Shown in pieces: positions 40,840 to 46,800 of a DNA stretch of 46,800 nt. The stretch is from contig BFEA01000297.1 of NCBI GenBank assembly GCA_003427395.1, positions 1,690,969-1,737,768 of the forward strand, written 5' to 3'. Positions within the stretch are counted from its first letter, which is position 1; each line of letters starts with the position of its first letter. The stretch is from Chara braunii. Taxonomy: Eukaryota; Streptophyta; Charophyceae; Charales; Characeae. Position numbers and translations under genes: made by a program. Below the pieces are notes generated by a model that was not told the origin of the DNA, did not search any database, and saw nothing but the letters and a program-made list of their open reading frames with translations.

Positions 40840-41345
40840 TTGTGTTGGTGTCGGCTCCCCGTATTTCGTCGACAACGTTTTCAATGCAGCCCAGCCTCGT
40901 TACGACTTCAACTACTTTGAGGACAACTTTGGACAGCGCCAGCTACTAGATGGTTCCGTTAGTCTTTCGGCCCTATACCCGAGTCCGACGAACGATGGGC
41001 ATGTCCGTACAGCTGTGGACCCCTACCAAAGTTCCCTTTGGCTTTACTCCGCTTAGGCATAACTTACTATCTTTCGGGTCTGACCACGCGCACTCATATT
41101 CAAGCCTCCCACATCAGATCCTAATTGGTGGGTGTACCCGCAACGGATTTCCAGCATTCAGGTTTCTCCTTCTTTGTGGACTAGACACCCACAACCCCGC
41201 ATGCACGTCGGGTTCCTCGGTCCACATCTTAACAACTCACGCCCGTGTCAACTGAGCTAGACTCATAGTTCTCGGGCCCGGTCTCGGTACCGGCACCCGG
41301 ATCGGTTCCATAACATAAAAAAATAAAAAATAAAAAAAAAATAAA
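40840..41345. other. Unassigned GC-richer segment ending in an A-rich tail
   Basis: An island ending in AACATAAAAAAATAAAAAAT-type tail. On the minus strand TCTAGCTCAGTTGACACGGG (near 41240-41262) resembles a tRNA box A. The overlapping frames 40775-41056 and 40950-41255 have no family I recognise. Possibly another tRNA-related retroposon, not established. Confidence 0.35.
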
Positions 41346-41359
41346 AACCATGAATCAAC

Positions 41360-43160
41360 GTGTAAAGGAAAACAGGATTGGGGGAGAGGGGAGATCGCCG
41401 ACACCCCCTTTTATTTTGCCAGATGGCCCCGTTGTCATAGTTGGCAACAAAATTGAGGGGGATAGCCCCATCGGACCCTCAACCCCTTAGTTCCTTCAAA
41501 CTACTTCGATCCCCCCTTGTCGTCGTGCGTTGACCTAGATCCCCAAACCTTATGCATGAAAGTTTAGCACTGTAACTTTCAGTGTTATGCCAAAGGCTAG
41601 TAGTAGCATTAGCAGAAACCTATATAAACGGGTTCCGCCTTTTGCACACTTTTGCCAAAATGTCCCAAGCTACACCTTGGACTACTAGTTAGGTAGCTGA
41701 TTGCCAATGCTCACACCTTTGTTGCGCAGGCATCAGGCTCCGCCTACGACCCGCTCCTACACATGGCTAAACTATAATAAAATTTTTATCCTAATTTTTA
41801 ATCAGTATTAGAACTTTTTAATCACTAATCGACGGTACGCGATAAAAATCACCGGTGCCTTAAACTCGCGAGTCTACATACTCTTTAATCTCATCCCGTG
41901 TGCACCCGTTGTCTGGCTACACGGAGTCGGTCGTGGGTCGCGCAATACTTACGTAAATATATACCTCTTATACCATCTCAAGTGCAACTTGTGCAATATG
42001 CAAATATATGGGTGAGTACCCTTATAAGACACTAAAGGGTGAAACGTAGTATTTAGCAGTTACCTCAATCTGAGTGACGTATTGAGTGAAAGGGTTGAGT
42101 AATCCTGTGGCGATGAAAATCATCATGGATTGGAGGATGAGGAGATAATGTACGCCATGCAAGCCATCTTCGTTTATTATTTTTTCCATGTGTTGATAAT
42201 TTATTTCTCATTCCTCCATGTGACCGCCAAGTAAGACCGACATACCTTGTTTTTTTTCTAAGCCGTTTGTTTTACTAATTTTTTTCCTTATGCACAAAGT
42301 TGGCTAGCAATTCTACCTAAGACCCTACCAGGTTGAATGAGACCGTCAAATTTGTATTGACCCTCTCGGTGGCCAGTTTGGGCTAGCTGCCTGGTCGATC
42401 GACCTGGACAGGATTCGAGAGGGTCTGTTCTAGCCCGGCCTTCCCGACTGAAAACACAGGTTGACAGTAAAAAAATACATTTTTATATCCCTACTGTTAG
42501 GAATAGGCCCACAAGTTTTTCAGTTTAATGAACCAAGCTTATCAAAAAACATTGTTTTATTAAAGTAGCCTCATGGACAATTATGGTTTATAATAGGTAT
42601 GAGCACACGAATCGTTTGCATATGGTGTATGGAACCACTTTTTTTTTTTCTTCTCATCCTCCTTTTCTCGTTTCTTTGTGAACTTATTCTCCCCTCCCTT
42701 CTTATAAAAGTAAGTGGTGTATTGAGATGCCAATGAACCAAACATAAAAACTTTGCACCTATCACAACCTATCTAAGAGTGTCCAATTATTCATAACATT
42801 TTCTCTCATCAAGTGATTGTGCCACAATGTTTCATACGAGCGAAACTATGTGGGTGATAGAAAATCACTATTTAAAGGATAAGTAGGAAAAACGAGTAAT
42901 ATGTTATGACGAGGGTGGTTACCCTTCTTCTCCCCCTTTCAATTGTTGAGTTGTGGTGCACCAAAAGAAAAAGAGGGATGCAATTTTAAATTATTAAGTC
43001 TTGATTAACACCTTAAGTGGACATTGTGAAGTGTTTTTGTTATGAGACTAAGTCACAACCTTAAATAAATAAGTTCAAAATAACGCAGCTTAGTCAAAGA
43101 GAAAAAAAAAAGTGAATACACGGATTTAAAGAGGAAGAAAATGTTGCCAAACAGATAGCA
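41360..43160. other. Unassigned region
   Basis: A+T-rich single-copy-looking DNA with short frames only. No gene, RNA or repeat family is recognised. Confidence 0.4.
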
Positions 43161-43163
43161 CTA

Positions 43164-43557
43164 CCGGTTAATGAAAGACCAAAAATTCAGGTTTTTTCGC
43201 CGCGTCGCTACAAACAATGTTGTCGAAACTTTCGCGAACAAACTATGCAGGGTCATAATAAAAACATAAAAAAAACAATCAGGTACAAAAATACGAAAAA
43301 ATCAAACTCAAGAGCACTATAAATCCCTATTCGGGGTAACTTTCGGAGTTTGCCAAAATTTTTTTTGAGTCTGCTGTTTTTGCTAAGTTTTTTGTTATTG
43401 CTTCAAATACGGCGAAACTGAATACAGATATACCCTAAAGCACATATATAACAGGCATAACGAAAAATTGAGAAAAAAATAAAAATTCGGGGAAATATGA
43501 CAGTTTCGGTGAAATATTCGCTAAAATTCGCAGAATTTTGAGCCTTCCATTAACCGC
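43164..43557. mobile_element. ~390-bp element with ~26-bp terminal inverted repeats
   Basis: CCGGTTAATGAAAGACCAAA at the left and TTTTGAGCCTTCCATTAACC at the right are inverted repeats with few mismatches (GGTTAATG exact). The interior is AT-rich with no frame. Probably a non-autonomous DNA transposon; the target-site duplication is unclear. Confidence 0.65.
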
Positions 43558-43729
43558 CTCTCACAGATAGTAGACATAAAACATAAGTATCAATAAAATC
43601 ATACCATGATAATCAATACATAATGTAGTATAAAACTCAATTACTTGATTCTCTGTGTGCACCTGAAACAATGACCTTGTAAAACAATATCGAGTGCGAA
43701 AATCATGGTAAGTAACGACGAACCCATAT

Positions 43730-44422
43730 ATATTTTTTTTATTTTAAAAAGGGTTGTGGAGGTGTCGGTGATTATGACTCAGGGAGGATGTCCGACAGAG
43801 GGCTTCCCGCGCCGGGGTCAGCCCTATTGGCGGTGCAGCGAGCCCACCCACTTACCCAGTGATCTCTCAAGGGAAAAGCGCACGATCCTTGCAACCCACC
43901 CGGGAGTATCGGCCCAGACCGACGCTACCAGGCCGCTAGTGATAGGGGTCCCCCCTCCCCCACTCAGGGCTTCACCTCCCTGTAGCTCCACCGTCGGGAG
44001 GCAGTCTGCACCACAGTCACAGTGGTGTCGCAGGGACGCGCCAGCTCCTGCTAGGGGAGGGGTGACCCCCTCACACCTCCCGCACGCTCCAACTTAGTCT
44101 GCCCCTCCCGGAGCCACTCCCCCCACATGGCCTCGACAACCCCAAGGGGAGGCACGCACCGTTACGGGGACCCAGAAAGTACTGTTGGGTTACCAGCAGT
44201 AGTGGGCACCCTTGCAGGTGGCTCCCCAAGTCTAGAGCTGTATATATATCCCTGTGTGCCTCCGTGCCCCTGGGAGCACGCGCGCTCAGTATGTGAGTGG
44301 TAGTGCGTCAACCTAACGCCATGTCGGCGGCATATGCACGAGGTTGCGGATTTGAACCCGCAACCTCAGACCACAATGTGCATTTCCAACCGGTGCCCTA
44401 ACCACTGGGCCATCCGCCACTC
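43730..44422 (-). mobile_element. tRNA-headed SINE-like retroposon (~690 bp) with 15-bp TSD
   Basis: The direct repeat ACGACGAACCCATAT lies at 43715-43729 and 44423-44437. On the minus strand the insert begins GAGTGGCGGATGGCCCAGTG with box A TGGCCCAGTGG (44402-44412) and box B GGTTCAAATCC (44348-44358), a perfect D-arm GCCC/GGGC, and a T-stem TTGCGG/CCGCAA. It ends in an A-rich tail (TTTTAAAATAAAAAAAATAT). The GC-rich body contrasts with AT-rich flanks. SINEs are moved by LINE enzymes from Pol III transcripts. The body is long for a SINE, so a composite is possible. Confidence 0.82.
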
Positions 44423-44530
44423 ACGACGAACCCATATTTATAAATATTACGTATCGGATGTGGGTGCAAAAAGCATAGCAAACAAACACCAACTCATGTT
44501 CGCTAAAATAATTGAGTGTGTACTTTTACA

Positions 44531-46700
44531 TTGTCGAGCGCATCGGTTTTACAACGTGACTCTCTTGATCGCATCACTCAGGATTTTGACAGTTGGGATG
44601 CAAAACGTTTGTAGGAGTAGTGTCGTTTAGTCCGAGTGCGTCAACTATACCTCTCAGCTATACTTATCGTGAGCCCCTATGATAGGATAAGGTCACAAGA
44701 GGTGCAACTACCTCCCCCCGCGGGAGCTACAGTGTCACCTCCTTAGGTGGGCGTATCCCCATCGAGCTACTGGTCCACGTGCAAGCGCTTGTACATTCAG
44801 TCGCAGAGGTGGATCAGTCGAGAGCGTTTCTCGTTCGTTGTAGTATAGGGGGTATGCGCGGTTAACGCCCAAATCGAACCCGTGCGCATATCGACGCTTA
44901 ACACTCTTATCTCCGAAACGCGATTCTACACCGGTCGACTAAGACGACCATTCTAACCATGTTATACATATCTCAAGAAAAACTTGGACTCATGTGCAAA
45001 TTGTGCCCAGTCCTTTTTTTCGCTCAACCCATAACTCTTCCGGTACCTGACCAAGCAGGCGACGCACGGGAAACTTGTATAAGTAACTCAGCGACGCGAG
45101 CTTCTTCATATCGACTAATCAAGCCTAATTACGTGAGCGGTTGTAGTGATAACAGTCTATGTGGTCTACGTGACCCTCAATGGTTTCGAGGGTTGCATTC
45201 GAAACTCAAGTGTTAACAGACACGTGTCTTGAGGGGTTATTCCTCTGACAGTCGACAATCGCAGATGCAGTTAAGCGTCCTACTTCTTTTTTTGCACCCT
45301 CCGCAGAGAAGTGGTAGGGGTCCCCTGGTCAGGAGGTCGTGTGATGTGACCAACAACACTCTGATCTTCTTGTCAATAACATCCAAATCCTACCAAACAA
45401 TTATCAACAAGGAATTTTAGTTGTTGTGCATGCGCGTGTGTGCAATATCTCGCACGCGTAAGTGTGCGACCAATTGTGGGTCCGACGCATAAGTGTGCAT
45501 GTGCCTTTGCCATAATGGCTGGAAAAAAAAAAAAAAGTTGAATCAGTTAGACATAAGGTTGCGTGACATCAAAAAATCACTCTTACAATGATTGATGTGA
45601 CTTGTCCATAAACATTCTTACAAACGCAAACAATTATCATGACTCAAATTATTATTTCTCACACATACAGGCGATTACACAAATTAAATAACAACATGTC
45701 ACGCACTACACGCACCAAAGAGGTCAACTTTACCATTCCTTGCGACTCGTACCCTGCCTTACGCACACAAGCCCCAACCATTTTTCACCATCCTACAATA
45801 AAGGTATCCAACCTTTAAAAATGACCATTTAAATTAAGTTTGGGAAAACCCCCAAAGAGCCATGTCAAACCCAATGGGCTAAGGTTTTAGGTTAAGATGC
45901 AGAAGCATGTAAAGTTGTGTCGTAAACCGACCTGTTATACAATGATAACAGAAAATGAGTGACCCTTGAAGAACCAGGTTGAAACTATTGAACCTTCATT
46001 TAACGTGGACCTGCATCACAGTAAGTCAAAAAAATATCATTGCTACGTTTAAAATGAATGAACATTATGCTCCACATCGTAGTCAACTCCTCTACTAACC
46101 TCTGTCTCACTTCTCTCTGATCGGTATAAAAAATTGCTAAAAATTTCGGTAACATCGTCTTTAGATAGGGTGAATTTGTCAAAACTTCCACAATCTAAAA
46201 TTTAATTGACTCCCGTAATTTACAGAATTTTCGGCAACACTTCTTATAGCAAAGTGAATCACCAAAATTTTTACCAAGCCATATATAAATTTCAAAGTAT
46301 ATATAGATTTTGCAAAAAAATAATTTTGTCGAACTCTTTGAATTAGCATAAATTTCGATAATACTTCCTTAAGGGCGTTAAGGAATTTAGCTTTCAAATT
46401 TTCTACTAAGTCAAATCCAAAGTTAGAAAGTGACTCGATTTTGCAAAAGAAAAAAAAATTGACTAACTCCTTGAACTAGTAAAAATTTCGGCAACATTTC
46501 GTTTAGGAAGGTAGACTACAAATTTTATACTAAGACAAATAAAAAATATAATGTAGCTAGAATTGGGATAACTCTTGACACTTAAATTGATTGTTAGAGC
46601 TAAAGAAAGTCGTGATGATACTTCTTTTGAAATAATATCATAAATTAACTCTAGTTCTTATTTTCAATACGGTCATTCTGTCCTATACCAAACTTCCCCC
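44531..46700. repeat. Dispersed >2-kb module, copy 2
   Basis: TTGTCGAGCGCATCGG, GTGGGCGTATCCCCATCGAG, GACCATTTAAATTAAGTTTG, AAACCGACCTGTTATAC and the tandem AATTTCGGCAACA units (46130-46560) parallel copy 1 in order. Divergence is considerable and all frames are broken. Confidence 0.72.
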
Positions 46701-46781
46701 TCCATCCATCATTGTCTACCGCGTGGGCGCGGGGAACGCAGCCCTAAGGTAGCCAACTCAATGACACTAAGAGCTAACACA

Positions 46782-46800
46782 AGAGAGAGAGAGAGAGAGA
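46782..46800. repeat. (AG)n microsatellite at the right edge
   Basis: AG run truncated by the end of the window. Confidence 0.95.

Noticed and set aside
40775-41255. Overlapping frames with GSPYFVDNVFNAAQPRYDFNYFED-like peptide
   Set aside because: Two short frames in different phases with no recognised family. Insufficient to call a gene.
46738-46760. CCCTAAGGTAGCC resembling the conserved large-subunit rRNA segment
   Set aside because: Only about a dozen bases match, and the flanks are unlike rRNA. Probably coincidence.

Overview
The window is eukaryotic nuclear DNA and almost entirely non-genic. The best lineage clue is a set of at least four broken copies of U6 snRNA. They carry plant-type 5' and 3' ends (GACATCCG-TAAAATTGG and CGAGAAATGGTCCAAATT), not the animal ends. 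Together with plant-like transposon debris this suggests a streptophyte (green lineage). A repeat-rich charophyte alga is my best guess, but it is not proven. I found no convincing host protein-coding gene. Most long open frames come from microsatellites or lie inside inverted repeats.

Layout. From 1 to about 30.4 kb there is a dense mosaic of simple repeats, foldback/MITE families, tandem satellites and small retroposed RNAs. Recurrent families are: (A) a ~100-bp foldback with TTCCCCCGAATACAACGTACGG-type ends; (D) foldbacks with GGGGCCAAGTCCCACTAGCA ends; (E) a dispersed palindromic motif, roughly GACCGTAATTGYGGTCAGATACATC; (N) a 267-bp foldback; (P) a 508-bp TIR element; and a ~320-350-bp element next to (TA)n, called R here, that carries a hammerhead-ribozyme motif. 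A broken PIF/Harbinger transposase lies at about 28.1-29.3 kb. From about 30.4 kb to the end the DNA is AT-richer with few microsatellites. This half holds a degenerate reverse-transcriptase-like stretch (32.6-33.3 kb), two diverged direct copies of a >2-kb module (34.2-36.35 and 44.53-46.7 kb), an array of about 12 small hairpins with a shared loop (36.6-37.5 kb), a cluster of family N fragments (39.4-40.0 kb), a TIR element (43.17-43.56 kb) and a tRNA-headed SINE-like insertion with a 15-bp target-site duplication (43.73-44.42 kb).

Most interesting biology. (1) Element R encodes, on the minus strand of copies at 14.6, 18.3 and 21.8 kb, the core CUGAUGA - stem II - GAAA - stem III of a type III hammerhead ribozyme. 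The 18.3-kb copy is complete if one N is read as C. (2) The hairpin array keeps a 17-nt loop (CNAACCGAAGCCACATT-like) while its 8-10-bp stems differ from unit to unit but stay self-complementary. That is covariation inside a DNA array, and I recognise no named element for it. (3) U6 retrocopies carry target-site duplications; one landed inside a family A foldback with a 14-bp duplication.

Caution on assembly. Positions 18059-18096 are an exact Nextera/Tn5 mosaic-end junction, followed by a near-exact ~235-bp duplicate of 18767-19003 and by N bases. A G22-A114-T11-A24 homopolymer block lies at 16.75-16.92 kb. The 16.7-19.0 kb stretch is therefore probably partly an assembly artefact.
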